This document shows, piece by piece, positions 1 to 8,099 of a DNA stretch of 64,000 bases. This stretch comes from Propionibacteriaceae bacterium (GTDB lineage: Bacteria > Actinomycetota > Actinomycetes > Propionibacteriales > Propionibacteriaceae): contig JAPUEI010000086.1 of assembly GCA_027492675.1 (NCBI GenBank), positions 1 through 64,000 on the forward strand. The letters are read 5' to 3'. Numbering within the stretch: position 1 is the stretch's first letter; every line of letters begins with the position of its first letter. Made by a program: the position numbers and the translations under genes. A model generated the notes under the pieces. That model had not been told where the DNA came from, made no database searches, and saw only the letters and a program-made list of their open reading frames with translations.

Positions 1-84
1 GTGCGCGAGAGAGGAGTTGAACCTCCACGCCCTTGCGGGCACTGGCACCTGAAGCCAGCGCGTCTGCCATTCCGCCACTCGCGC
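1..84 (-). tRNA. tRNA-Leu, anticodon CAG
   Basis: Read on the minus strand, the acceptor stem GCGCGAG at 84-78 pairs with CTCGCGC at 9-3. The anticodon stem CTGGC/GCCAG encloses the loop TTCAGGT, giving anticodon CAG for the CUG codon. A variable arm (GTGCCCGCAAGGGC) of class II length, typical of tRNA-Leu, and a T arm containing GGTTCAACTCC are present. The discriminator base is A at position 2. Position 1 would be the first C of CCA, so the 3' end runs off the window. CUG is the main leucine codon in this GC-rich sequence. I see no integrase or attachment-site duplication near it. Confidence 0.95.
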
Positions 85-189
85 ATGCTGCCGGTCACCC
101 GGCAGCCAGGAGAGATTACCACAGGGCAGGTGGGGGTTCGCGAGTCGGTTCCGGGCCCGCGACAGCGGTCCGTACCCGCTCGAACCGAG

Positions 190-336
190 TTCTGGTCGTT
201 CTCAGGGCGTAAGGCAGGGCGGGCCGTACTCCGAGCCACTTTCTGGTCGTTGTCAGGGCTGGATCGGGGCTGAGAGCGACCAGAAAGCCGTCCGGGGGTC
301 GAGGAACCCGCAGCCCGGCTCCCATAGCGACCAGAA
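190..336. repeat. Inverted repeat array A, two forward and two reverse words, 50-51-bp period
   Basis: The word TTCTGGTCGTT occurs at 190-200 and 241-251. Its reverse complement core CGACCAGAA occurs at 278-286 and 328-336. The forward pair is 51 bp apart and the reverse pair 50 bp. The array fills the 325-base gap between tRNA-Leu and the small gene at 410, in which I see no other gene. Folded as RNA, the two halves could pair. The layout matches the arrays at 6103-6265 and 29769-29933, although each locus uses a different word. Confidence 0.8.
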
Positions 337-409
337 CCTGGCTTGGCCCTGCGCCGCCTCCCTCCACCACGGATCCCCGACAGAACCGCCCGGCGCGTAC
401 AGTCCAGGC

Positions 410-655
410 ATGTCCGACGAGACCACCCCTGCCGACGAGCGCCCTGCCACCCAGGAGGAGATGCTCGCCATGCTCGAGGAACTGCGCGAGCTGTGGTGGC
501 AGGTGGAGAACGACCGCCGCCGCGTACGAGCCGGAGAGATCACCCGACTCGAAGGGCTCGTCGGGCAGGTGCCGGCCGAGGAGGAGCAGGAGATCGAGGC
601 CACGCTCGTCGAGCTTCGGGCCGAACAGGCGATCACGCCGACGCTCCCCTTCTGA
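410..655 (+). CDS. Small acidic hypothetical protein, 81 aa
   Basis: I do not recognise this protein. It is rich in Glu and Arg and predicted to be largely helical (segments such as EEMLAMLEELRELWWQVEN and EEEQEIEATLVELR), with no signal peptide, membrane segment or cysteine. A coiled-coil-like or partner-binding role would fit but is not shown. The start is supported by a leaderless promoter: hexamer TACAGT at 398-403, then six bases, then ATG. This is the same arrangement seen before several well-identified genes in the window. It lies alone between array A and the kinase gene on the same strand. Confidence 0.6.
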   Translation: MSDETTPADERPATQEEMLAMLEELRELWWQVENDRRRVRAGEITRLEGLVGQVPAEEEQEIEATLVELRAEQAITPTLPF

Positions 656-745
656 GCCGACTCCCTCGCCACGACCCCCTAGCCACCGAGCCCCCGCCGA
701 CTAGAATCCGACCTTGTCTCCACGGGAGTACGAATCGGGGTCAGC

Positions 746-2554
746 ATGGTCGCCGATGTGACGCGGGCCGGAGTGGTGCCCGACGGTCGCCGAGTCTCCG
801 GCGCGCGCGATGACCGTACGTCCCTGGACACCCTCACCGAACTGGCCAACGACCTGGCCGGCGAGTTCCGGCTGCGCCCCTTGCTCGAACGCATCCTCGC
901 CAGCGCCGTCGAGCTCCTGGACTGTACGAGCGGGTCGATCTGCCTCATCGACCAGCCCGCCCACACGTACCGCAAGGAGATCGACCTCGACGAAGGCTGC
1001 CAGACCGGGCTCGTGTTCTCCCTCGACGAGGGCATGACCGGCTGCGTTGCCCGGGAGGGCCAGCCGGTGATCTTCGACCGGTACGCCGACGTTCCCAACG
1101 GCCACATCGACCCGACAGAGAAGAGGTACGGGCGGGCCGTGATCGGCGTACCGATCCGCCGCCGCAACGACCTCATCGGCGCCGTCATCGTCTTCGCCTC
1201 CGCGAGCCACCCGCGCTTCGACGGCGAGGACGCCCAGCTCCTGCAGCGGTTCGCGACCCACGCGGCGATCGCGATCGCCAACTCCCGCCTTCACGCCGAG
1301 GCCGCCGAGCGCGAGCAGCAGGCCGCCGTCTCCGCGGAGCGGGAGCGCTCGATGCTCGAGATCCACGACACGATCGGCCGCGGTCTGGTGTCGGTCATGC
1401 TCGCCCTCCGCAGCGCCGAGCACGCTTCCGCCGACGGCGGTGACATCACCGCCACGCTGCTCCGGGCCGAACGGATGATCCAGTCCACGCTCGACGAGGG
1501 CCGCCAGGCCGCCCTCGGCCTCGGACCGACCAAGCTCGACGGACGCCCGCTCGACGAGGTGATCGAGCTCGAGCTCGCCTGGGTGCGGTCCACCTCCCTG
1601 GTGACCACCGGCCTGCGCGTGTTCGGGGATCGCCGCGAGATCGCCCATGAGGTACGGGTCCAGCTCATCCGCATCGTCCAGGAGTCGCTCACCAACGTGG
1701 CCCAGCACGCGGCCGCCACGTCCGTACGGGTCGGGCTGGTGTACGGCTCGGACGGCGTCTCCGTCATCGTCGAGGACGACGGGCGCGGCTTCGACCTCGT
1801 CGCCCGCGACGCCCACCCGCACGCCGGCATGGGGCTCGCCGGTCTCGTACGTCGCGCCTCCCAGGTCGGCGGCCGCGTCCAGATCGACTCCACCCCCGGC
1901 TGGGGCACGCGGATCCGGGCTGACCTGCCGTACGAGCAGCAGCTGAGCCGTCTCGCCGACCGGTCCCGTCTCCGCGTCATCGTCGCCCATGACCAGCCCG
2001 CGATGCGCGCCGGCCTGGTGAAGCTGCTCGACACCAGCGAGCCCGGCGTACAGGTGGTGGCCGAGGCCGCGGACGTGACCGCCGCCGTCGACGCCGTCGC
2101 GCTGCTCCACCCGGACGTCGTCATCGCCAGCCTCCGCCTGCCCGGTGAGCCGGGCCTGCTCGCCGCCCTGCGCGCGCTCGACCCCGAGGTCCCCGTGATC
2201 GGACTGGTCGACGATCCTGCTGCCGAGGCCGATGTCAGGGTCTGGGCCGCCGAGGGCGTTCGCGGTCTCGTACCCCGCGATGTCGACGCCACCTCCCTGG
2301 GGCGCGCGGTGCTCGCCGCGGCGCGCGGCGACGTGCTGGTCTTCGGCGGCCTGCTCGAGCAGCTGAGCCTGACGCCGACCGGCACGACCCTCACCCAGCG
2401 CGAGCTCGAGGTGCGATCGCTGCTCATCCAGGGCCTCGCCGACAAGCAGATCGCGAGCCGCCTGGGCATCTCCGCGAAGACCGTCGAGAAGCACGTGGGC
2501 GCCGTGCTGCGCAAGGAGAATGCCCGCAGCCGTACGGAGCTCGTCGCCCGCTGA
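746..2554 (+). CDS. GAF histidine kinase fused to degenerate receiver and LuxR output domain
   Basis: This 602-residue soluble protein combines sensor, kinase and DNA-binding output. A GAF domain spans about residues 28-180. A HisKA_3 dimerisation segment follows, with phospho-acceptor His207 in EIHDTIGRGL. The ATPase domain has an N box (QESLTNV, about 312-318), EDDGRGFD (343-350) and GMGLAGL. A receiver-like domain (about 408-525) and a LuxR-type HTH (about 545-602, LTQRELEV...KTVEKHV) complete it. The receiver's usual phospho-Asp is Ser462 (VVIASLRLP), and the acidic pair is His-Asp (VIVAHDQ), so it should not accept phosphate in the normal way. A promoter hexamer TAGAAT lies at 703-708, and GGGG precedes the ATG. 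No partner kinase or regulator is adjacent. The signal and targets are unknown. Confidence 0.9.
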   Translation: MVADVTRAGVVPDGRRVSGARDDRTSLDTLTELANDLAGEFRLRPLLERILASAVELLDCTSGSICLIDQPAHTYRKEIDLDEGCQTGLVFSLDEGMTGCVAREGQPVIFDRYADVPNGHIDPTEKRYGRAVIGVPIRRRNDLIGAVIVFASASHPRFDGEDAQLLQRFATHAAIAIANSRLHAEAAEREQQAAVSAERERSMLEIHDTIGRGLVSVMLALRSAEHASADGGDITATLLRAERMIQSTLDEGRQAALGLGPTKLDGRPLDEVIELELAWVRSTSLVTTGLRVFGDRREIAHEVRVQLIRIVQESLTNVAQHAAATSVRVGLVYGSDGVSVIVEDDGRGFDLVARDAHPHAGMGLAGLVRRASQVGGRVQIDSTPGWGTRIRADLPYEQQLSRLADRSRLRVIVAHDQPAMRAGLVKLLDTSEPGVQVVAEAADVTAAVDAVALLHPDVVIASLRLPGEPGLLAALRALDPEVPVIGLVDDPAAEADVRVWAAEGVRGLVPRDVDATSLGRAVLAAARGDVLVFGGLLEQLSLTPTGTTLTQRELEVRSLLIQGLADKQIASRLGISAKTVEKHVGAVLRKENARSRTELVAR

Positions 2555-2697
2555 CGGCACCATCCCCCATGCCCTCCCCCACCCTCTGGTGCGGGTAATT
2601 CCCCATTCTCCGGACGTCTCGCGCTGCCTACTGTCGAGCCAGTCGCCGACGTACCCCACCGCACGGCGGCGGCCGCTCAGCTTTCGAGAGGAGAGCC

Positions 2698-3555
2698 ATG
2701 CCTGTCACCCCCCTGCGGGACATGCTGAAGCCCGCGTTCGAGGCGCGGTACGGAGTGCCGGCGATCAACATCGTCAACGACCTCACCATGGAGAGCGTCC
2801 TCGCGGGCGCCGTCGAGGCGAGGTCGCCGGTCATCCTGCAGACGTCTGTGAAGACGGTACGGACGGTGACCGCGCCCGTGCTGTACGCCATGTGGAAGGC
2901 GATGACGGCCGGCATCGAGGTTCCGGTCTGCCTCCACCTCGACCACTGCCCCGACCGTGAGGTCATCTCGACCTGCCTTGCCGAGGGTTGGAACTCGGTG
3001 CTCTTCGACGCGTCCACGCTGCCCGTCGCCGAGAACCAGCGACAGACCGTGGAGGTCGTCGCCGAGGCCCGCCGGTACGGCGCGGACGTCGAGGGCGAGA
3101 TCGAGTCGATCACCGGCCAGGAGGACGGCGTCGGCAGCGACGAGGAGTCGCACCGGCAGACGCTCGAGGTCAGCCTCGCCTACCTCGAAGCCACCGGCGT
3201 CGACTGCTTCGCCCCCGCGATCGGGAACGCGCACGGCACGTACAAGCGCGCGCCCGTCCTCGACTTCCAGCGGGTGAGCGACATCGTGGCCGCCCACCCC
3301 GTCCCGATCGCGCTGCATGGCGGCAGCGGCCTCACCGACGCGCAGTTCCAGGACTGCATCGCCCGCGGCTGCGCCAAGGTCAACATCTCGACCGCGTTGA
3401 AGGAGACCTTCATGCAGTCGAGCCTGGCGTACCTGAAGACCGCCGAGGCCGCCGGGAAGTGGGACCCGCCCAGCCTGTTCGCGCCGGTCGCGAAGGCCGT
3501 ACGGGAGATGACCGTCTCGTACGCCACGGTCTTCGGCAGCGCGGGGAAGGCCTGA
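2698..3555 (+). CDS. Class II ketose-bisphosphate aldolase
   Basis: Class II aldolases reversibly cleave ketose bisphosphates to dihydroxyacetone phosphate plus an aldehyde, using zinc. The zinc ligands are visible as His83 (HLDHC, with catalytic Asp82), His179 (NAHGTY) and His207 (LHGGSG). At 285 aa it has the size of the fructose/tagatose-bisphosphate group (FbaA/GatY/KbaY) rather than the longer FbaA proteins. GAGAGGAGAGCC gives a good ribosome site before the ATG. A hexamer TACTGT at 2629-2634 may be the operon promoter. It is the first of four close genes with a HAD phosphatase, DhaL and DhaK, which points to triose/ketose phosphate metabolism. The true sugar substrate cannot be read from the sequence. 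Confidence 0.88.
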   Translation: MPVTPLRDMLKPAFEARYGVPAINIVNDLTMESVLAGAVEARSPVILQTSVKTVRTVTAPVLYAMWKAMTAGIEVPVCLHLDHCPDREVISTCLAEGWNSVLFDASTLPVAENQRQTVEVVAEARRYGADVEGEIESITGQEDGVGSDEESHRQTLEVSLAYLEATGVDCFAPAIGNAHGTYKRAPVLDFQRVSDIVAAHPVPIALHGGSGLTDAQFQDCIARGCAKVNISTALKETFMQSSLAYLKTAEAAGKWDPPSLFAPVAKAVREMTVSYATVFGSAGKA

Positions 3556-3558
3556 TCC

Positions 3559-4332
3559 ATGCCCGCCCTGATCTTCGACTGCGACGGCGTGCTCGCCGAC
3601 ACCGAGCGCGACGGGCACCTGCCGGCGTTCAACATCGCCTTCGCGGAGTTCGGGCTGCCGATCGACTGGGACGACGCGACGTACGCGACGAAGCTGCGCA
3701 TCGGCGGCGGCAAGGAACGGATCGCGAGTTCCCTGACGCCCGAGGCCATCGCGAACGCGGGCCTCAGCAACGACGCGGACGACCACGCCGACCTCATCAA
3801 ACGGCTGCACGCGCGCAAGACCGAGCTATTCACCGAGCGGGTCGAGGCGGGTCTGCTACCGGGTCGGCCCGGCATCCACCGGCTGATCGCCGAGGCGCTG
3901 GCCGCCCGGTGGACGGTCGCGATCGCGTCGACATCGGCCGAGCCGTCCGTACGGGCTGTGCTGCGACATGCGGTCGGCGAGCACTCGTACGCGCAGTGTC
4001 ACGTGTTCGCCGGCGACATCGTCGCCCACAAGAAGCCCGCACCGGACATCTATCTCAAGGTGCTCGCCGACCTCGACCTCGACCCGAGCGAGTGCGTGGT
4101 CGTCGAGGACAGCGGCATCGGGGTGGAGGCCGCGGTCGGTGCGGGGCTGACGGTGCTGGTGACCGTCAGCACGTACACCGCCGAGGACGACTTCTCGCAC
4201 GCCGCCGTCGTGCTGCCGAGTCTCGGTGACCCGGGTCGACCGTTCGCGGGAGGCCCTCTGCGCAAGCCGCCGACGTTCGCCCAGCCGGGCTACGTCTCCC
4301 TGTCCGATATCGCCCATCTCATCCACCACTAG
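3559..4332 (+). CDS. HAD-superfamily phosphatase, CbbY/Gph-like
   Basis: This 257-residue cytoplasmic hydrolase carries all HAD motifs: nucleophile Asp7 and acid/base Asp9 in FDCDGVLADTE, a motif II Ser/Thr in AIASTS, the lysine in HKKPAPDIY, and the metal-binding EDSGIG. Such enzymes remove phosphate from sugar phosphates, or act as phosphoglucomutases when they belong to the beta-PGM group. The ATG lies three bases after the aldolase stop, so the two are probably translationally coupled. In this operon it could dephosphorylate the aldolase product. The C terminus (about 225-257) extends beyond the core HAD fold and has no clear feature. Confidence 0.85.
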   Translation: MPALIFDCDGVLADTERDGHLPAFNIAFAEFGLPIDWDDATYATKLRIGGGKERIASSLTPEAIANAGLSNDADDHADLIKRLHARKTELFTERVEAGLLPGRPGIHRLIAEALAARWTVAIASTSAEPSVRAVLRHAVGEHSYAQCHVFAGDIVAHKKPAPDIYLKVLADLDLDPSECVVVEDSGIGVEAAVGAGLTVLVTVSTYTAEDDFSHAAVVLPSLGDPGRPFAGGPLRKPPTFAQPGYVSLSDIAHLIHH

Positions 4333-4341
4333 GAGAAACGC

Positions 4342-4974
4342 ATGACGGGAAACCTCACCGACGTCGAGTTCGTCATGTCGACCATCACCGCGACGATCCT
4401 CGACAACGAGACGTACTTCGGCGAGCTCGACGCCGTGGTCGGCGACGGCGACTTCGGCTACTCGCTGGCGCGCGGCTTCGAGATCGTGAAGGAGGACTGG
4501 GAGAACATCGATAGGTCCGACCCAGGCACGTTCCTCGTGAAGATCGCCGGCGCCGTGTCCGCCCGGATCGGCGGCACGTCGGGTCCGATCTGGGGTACGG
4601 CGATGCTGCGGGCCGGCACGCAGCTGCGCGGCAAGGACGAGTTCGACGCCGCCGATGTCGTACGGGCGCTGAGGGCCTCCGTCGAGGGCATCAAGGCCCG
4701 TGGCAAGGCGGAGCTCGGCGAGAAGACGCTGCTGGACTCGCTCGTACCGGCGATCGACACGCTCGAGGCCGAGTCGGCGGCAGGGAAGCCGCCCGTCGAA
4801 GTCGTACGCGCCATGGCGACCACCGCACGCGCCGCGGCGGAGAACACGAAGACGATGCAGGCCCGCCGGGGCCGTGCCTCGTACACCGGAGAACGGAGCA
4901 TCGGGTCGGTCGACGCCGGCGCGATGGCGATCGCCGTGCTCCTCGAGAAGCTGGCCGACGACTGGCCGAAGTGA
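4342..4974 (+). CDS. dhaL: Dihydroxyacetone kinase nucleotide-binding subunit DhaL
   Basis: DhaL binds the nucleotide and phosphorylates the ketotriose held by DhaK. The Mg-nucleotide Asp motif is visible as VVGDGDFGYSLARG (about residues 33-46), and the family's glycine loop as GGTSGPIWGTAMLRAG (about 77-92). The 210-aa length is normal. AGGAGAAACGC precedes the ATG, nine bases after the HAD stop. The genes encode separate DhaL and DhaK subunits, as in PTS-dependent systems, yet no dhaM, EI or HPr gene is in this window. The phosphoryl donor (PTS or ATP) therefore stays open. Related kinases act on erythrulose or other short ketoses. Confidence 0.9.
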   Translation: MTGNLTDVEFVMSTITATILDNETYFGELDAVVGDGDFGYSLARGFEIVKEDWENIDRSDPGTFLVKIAGAVSARIGGTSGPIWGTAMLRAGTQLRGKDEFDAADVVRALRASVEGIKARGKAELGEKTLLDSLVPAIDTLEAESAAGKPPVEVVRAMATTARAAAENTKTMQARRGRASYTGERSIGSVDAGAMAIAVLLEKLADDWPK

Positions 4975-5005
4975 CAGTGCCCACACCGACCGAAGGAGAA
5001 CGTCA

Positions 5006-6001
5006 ATGAAGAAGTTCGTCAACGATCCGAAGCAGTTCGTCCCCGAGATGCTCAAAGGCATCGCGCTCGCCAACCCGGACACCATCAAGTACGTGCCCGA
5101 GTACAACCTGATCATGCGGGCCGACGCGCCCAACAACAACAAGGTCAGCATCGTCCAGGGGTCGGGGTCCGGCCACGAGCCCGCCCACGTCATGGTGGTC
5201 GGACCCGGCATGCTCGACGCGGCCTGCCCGGGCGACGTGTTCGCCGCCCCGCCGTCGGACTACGTCTACCAGACGGCCAAGCTCGTGGCGTCCGACAAGG
5301 GCGTGCTGCTGCTGGTCAACAACTACACCGGTGACCGGATGGCGTTCGAGATGGCGCAGGAGCTCGCGGAGGCCGACGGGCTCAAGGTCACCACGCTGTT
5401 CATCGACGACGACGTCGCGGTCAAGGACTCCACCTGGACCGTCGGCCGCCGCGGCGTGGCCGGCAACTTCTTCGTCATGAAGGCCTGCGGGGCCAAGGCC
5501 GAGGAGGGCGCGGAGCTGGAAGAGGTCGTACGAGTGGGAGAGAAGGTCAACTCGGTCGCCCGCACGATGGGCATCGCGCTGACCGCCTGCACGCCTCCTG
5601 CCAAGGGCGCGCCGCTGTTCGACCTCGGCGACGACGAGATCGAGGTCGGCGTCGGCATCCACGGCGAGCCTGGCCGTCGTCGCGCCAAGATGGTGTCCGC
5701 GAACGAGATCGTCGACATCCTGCTCGACGCGGTCGTACCGGACCTGCCATTCGTCTCGGGCGACAAGGTCGCGCTGATGATCAACGGCCTGGGCGGCACG
5801 CCGATCAGCGAGCTGTACCTGCTGTACGGCATCGCCGCCGAGAAGCTCGCCGCCATGGGGATCACGGTCTCCCGCAGCTACGTCGGCGAGTACTGCACGT
5901 CCCTCGAGATGGCCGGCGCCTCCCTGACGCTCGTCAAGCTCGACGACGAGATCGACGCGCTGCTCGGCGCTCCCGCGAGTATCGTCAACCGGATCTTCTG
6001 A
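5006..6001 (+). CDS. dhaK: Dihydroxyacetone kinase substrate-binding subunit DhaK
   Basis: DhaK binds dihydroxyacetone covalently through a histidine. Here that residue is His219 in GVGIHGEPG, matching the E. coli position, and the second conserved histidine is His57 in GSGSGHEPAH. The 331-aa length equals the usual single-domain subunit. CGAAGGAGAACGTCA before the ATG is a strong ribosome site. It is the last gene of the aldolase-HAD-dhaL-dhaK operon. A working model is that DhaKL makes dihydroxyacetone phosphate (or a longer ketose 1-phosphate), which the aldolase condenses or cleaves, with the HAD enzyme removing a phosphate. The direction of flux is inferred, not shown. Confidence 0.92.
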   Translation: MKKFVNDPKQFVPEMLKGIALANPDTIKYVPEYNLIMRADAPNNNKVSIVQGSGSGHEPAHVMVVGPGMLDAACPGDVFAAPPSDYVYQTAKLVASDKGVLLLVNNYTGDRMAFEMAQELAEADGLKVTTLFIDDDVAVKDSTWTVGRRGVAGNFFVMKACGAKAEEGAELEEVVRVGEKVNSVARTMGIALTACTPPAKGAPLFDLGDDEIEVGVGIHGEPGRRRAKMVSANEIVDILLDAVVPDLPFVSGDKVALMINGLGGTPISELYLLYGIAAEKLAAMGITVSRSYVGEYCTSLEMAGASLTLVKLDDEIDALLGAPASIVNRIF

Positions 6002-6035
6002 CCCGAGCCCATCGACTGAGGACCTCCTCCGTGGC

Positions 6036-6071
6036 TGAGCACCCAGAACTCAGTCACGGAAGGGGTGCTCA
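6036..6071. terminator. Hairpin downstream of dhaK
   Basis: TGAGCACCC at 6036-6044 pairs with GGGTGCTCA at 6063-6071 across an 18-base loop. It sits 34 bases after the dhaK stop, where the operon should end. No T tract follows, so factor-independent termination is uncertain. The structure may equally stabilise the 3' end of the message. Confidence 0.45.
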
Positions 6072-6102
6072 GTCGGCGTTCCGGGCGCTCGCCCGGAACT
6101 CG

Positions 6103-6265
6103 GATCGGAGTTGTGGTCGGTATGGACGCCGGTGTCGGGAGGTCTGGCAGTTGGATCGGAGTTGTGGTCGCTATGGAGCCCAGATCCCGGCCGAGAACGA
6201 CCACAAGTCCGATCCGAGGCGAAGCGGCGCTCGCGACCCCCGGGATTCCGACCACAACTCCGATC
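6103..6265. repeat. Inverted repeat array B, two forward and two reverse words, 51-bp period
   Basis: GATCGGAGTTGTGGTCG occurs at 6103-6119 and 6154-6170. Its complement occurs at 6198-6214 (one difference) and 6249-6265 (exact). Both pairs are exactly 51 bp apart. The gap at 6002-6311 lies between two convergent genes (dhaK and the uridylyltransferase) and holds nothing else apart from the hairpin at 6036-6071. A site between convergent genes cannot be a promoter region for either neighbour. Confidence 0.9.
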
Positions 6266-6311
6266 GACACCGCGGGTACCGGCCTGATACCGGTTCGGGA
6301 CGCCCCGGGCG

Positions 6312-7673
6312 TTAGCGCAGAACTGAGCCGTTCTCCACGACCCCGCCCTCTGAGCCCAGCGTCACGTCGCCGACCGCGCTGACGCCGTCGCCGAAGCTCC
6401 AGTCGCCGTCCACGGTGAGCGAGGCGCAGTCGCGCAGCTCCAGCGCGTACGGCATCCGCGCCTCGAGGTCGCCGATCTTCTTGTACGCGCTCGACAGGCT
6501 CACGACCGGCAACGTGTCCACCGTGGCGCGCGGTACCTGGTCCTCGCCCCACTCGTACACATCGCTGCGCAGCAGCACCAGCTCGTTCGTCGTCTTCACG
6601 GGCAGGAAGCGGCTGCGCGGCACGACGATCGCCGTCGCGCCGTCGAACACCTCGATCGCCGCACCCATCGCCGACTCGATCTGGATCACAGCCGGGCTGG
6701 CGGGGTCCTTGGGGTCGACCGTCTTCTCGTTGCGGATGATCGGCAGGCCGAGCACGCCGCCGCGCTCCGTCAGGACGTCCCGCAGCTGCTGCAGGTCGAA
6801 CCAGAGGTTGTTGGTGGAGGCGTACGGGTGGATGTCGGGGTCCGTGAAGTACTGCATGTCCTCGGGCAGCGTCTGCGCCGTCTCGCGCAGGATCAGCCGG
6901 CCGTCGCTGCGGCGGCGGGCGAGGTGTCCACCCTTGACGTCCATCGGCGTGCGGGGGGTGATCTCGGCGGCGAAGGGCGCGCCTGTACGGGCGAACCAGC
7001 CGGCCAGCGCCGCGCTCGGCGACGCGCCGAGGTTGTCGGAGTTGGAGACGTTGGCGTACCGGAAGCCGGCATCGAGCAGCGCGTCCAGCACGCCGGAGTC
7101 GAGCAACGTCGGGTAGATGTCGCCGTGGCCGGGCGGGCACCACTCGAGCTTCGGGTCCGCTGGCCAGGAGACCGGGGTGAGATCGTCGCCGCGCAGCTTC
7201 GGCTCCTGCGACTGCACCATGTCGAGCGGCAATCCGTCGACGGGCAGGTCGGGGTACGCCGACAGCGCGGCCAGACAGTCCTCACGGGTGTTGAACGAGT
7301 GCAGGAACAACAACGGCAGCCGCACGCCGTACTCGGCGCGGGCCACCAGCACCTGCCGCGCGATGAGGTCCAGGAACGTGAGCCCGTCCCGTACAGGCAG
7401 AAGCGACTTCGCTTTGCTCAGCCCCATCGACGTACCCAGGCCGCCATTGAGACGGATCATGACCGTACGAGCGAAGGCGTCCACGTCCTCGGGCGTCTCG
7501 GCGATGTCGTCGAGACGGGGTACGTCGCCGATGGGGGCGATGGTCGACTCGGGAACGATGCCGGTCGCGCCCGAGACGAGCTGCGCGTAGTAGTCGGCGA
7601 AGATCGCGATCGCGGTGTCCGTGACGCCGGCGGCGCCCATCTTCTCGCGGGCCAGTGAGAGTCCGTCGCTCAT
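6312..7673 (-). CDS. UTP-glucose-1-phosphate uridylyltransferase, eukaryotic-type
   Basis: The enzyme makes UDP-glucose from UTP and glucose 1-phosphate. The nucleotide-binding signature is seen as LNGGLGTSMGLSKAK with LLPV following (about residues 74-92), then NSDNLG for metal/UTP binding and the late sugar-site segment FLPVKTTNEL. This is the UDPGP family of eukaryotes and some actinobacteria, not the shorter GalU type; the 453-aa length fits. The start is leaderless: TAGAGT (plus-strand 7680-7685) lies six bases before the ATG. It is divergent from galK across array C. Together they could feed galactose or glucose 1-phosphate into UDP-sugars, but galT and galE are not in this window. Confidence 0.9.
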   Translation of the reverse strand: MSDGLSLAREKMGAAGVTDTAIAIFADYYAQLVSGATGIVPESTIAPIGDVPRLDDIAETPEDVDAFARTVMIRLNGGLGTSMGLSKAKSLLPVRDGLTFLDLIARQVLVARAEYGVRLPLLFLHSFNTREDCLAALSAYPDLPVDGLPLDMVQSQEPKLRGDDLTPVSWPADPKLEWCPPGHGDIYPTLLDSGVLDALLDAGFRYANVSNSDNLGASPSAALAGWFARTGAPFAAEITPRTPMDVKGGHLARRRSDGRLILRETAQTLPEDMQYFTDPDIHPYASTNNLWFDLQQLRDVLTERGGVLGLPIIRNEKTVDPKDPASPAVIQIESAMGAAIEVFDGATAIVVPRSRFLPVKTTNELVLLRSDVYEWGEDQVPRATVDTLPVVSLSSAYKKIGDLEARMPYALELRDCASLTVDGDWSFGDGVSAVGDVTLGSEGGVVENGSVLR

Positions 7674-7720
7674 GCCCCGACTCTACTGGCGCCCTTTCGC
7701 CGCTGACCCTGGGAGCGTGC

Positions 7721-7958
7721 CGAGAGACTTTCACACCGTTACCGAGAGACTTTGAGCGCGCTGCCGAGAGAAGTTGGGCGCCTTGCCGAGAGAAGTACGG
7801 CCGCCAGCGGGACCAAACTCTCTCGGCAACGGACCCAAGTTCTCTCCCCGAGGGACCTAGGTTCTCTCCCCAAGGGACCCAAACTCTCTCGGCAACGGGC
7901 CCAAGTTCTCTCGGCAACGGACCCAACTTCTCTCTCCAAGGGACCTAAGTTCTCTCCC
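7721..7958. repeat. 22-bp-phased repeat array C: four forward then seven reverse units
   Basis: Forward cores (CGAGAGACTT or CGAGAGAAGT) start at 7721, 7743, 7765 and 7787, exactly 22 bp apart. After a 28-bp step the reverse form (A-A/G-A/G/C-YTCTCTC, followed by GG or CC) starts at 7815, 7837, 7859, 7881, 7903, 7925 and 7947, again exactly 22 bp apart. The half of each unit outside the core varies but recurs in versions such as CAACGGACCC and GAGGGACC. The array fills most of the 426-base gap between the divergent uridylyltransferase and galactokinase genes. Between 7959 and 8099 I see only a promoter-like hexamer TACAGT at 8065-8070. A 22-base period excludes a coding repeat. Confidence 0.95.
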
Positions 7959-8099
7959 CGACGGGCAGAAGCCCTCCGCACGGGGGCCTGAGTACCCCGC
8001 CACGATTTCCCGGGAGTTCCCCACCCTGGGTGAGCCCGCGAGGGCCGCTGCCGGGACCTGCCCGTACAGTGACGTGCAGTACGAGCGAAGGGGCCCGCC

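Noticed and set aside
1-336. Integration site at tRNA-Leu
   Set aside because: No integrase, no duplicated tRNA 3' end and no foreign-looking gene block follow it within the window; the tRNA end itself is cut by the window edge.
701-2659. Long minus-strand open frames opposite the fused kinase gene
   Set aside because: They are antisense shadows in GC-rich sequence; the plus strand has clear GAF, kinase and LuxR motifs.
7721-7958. CRISPR array interpretation of the 22-bp repeats
   Set aside because: Units are only 22 bp with a short partly shared variable half, there are no unique 30-40-bp spacers, some arrays reverse orientation in the middle, and no cas gene is present.
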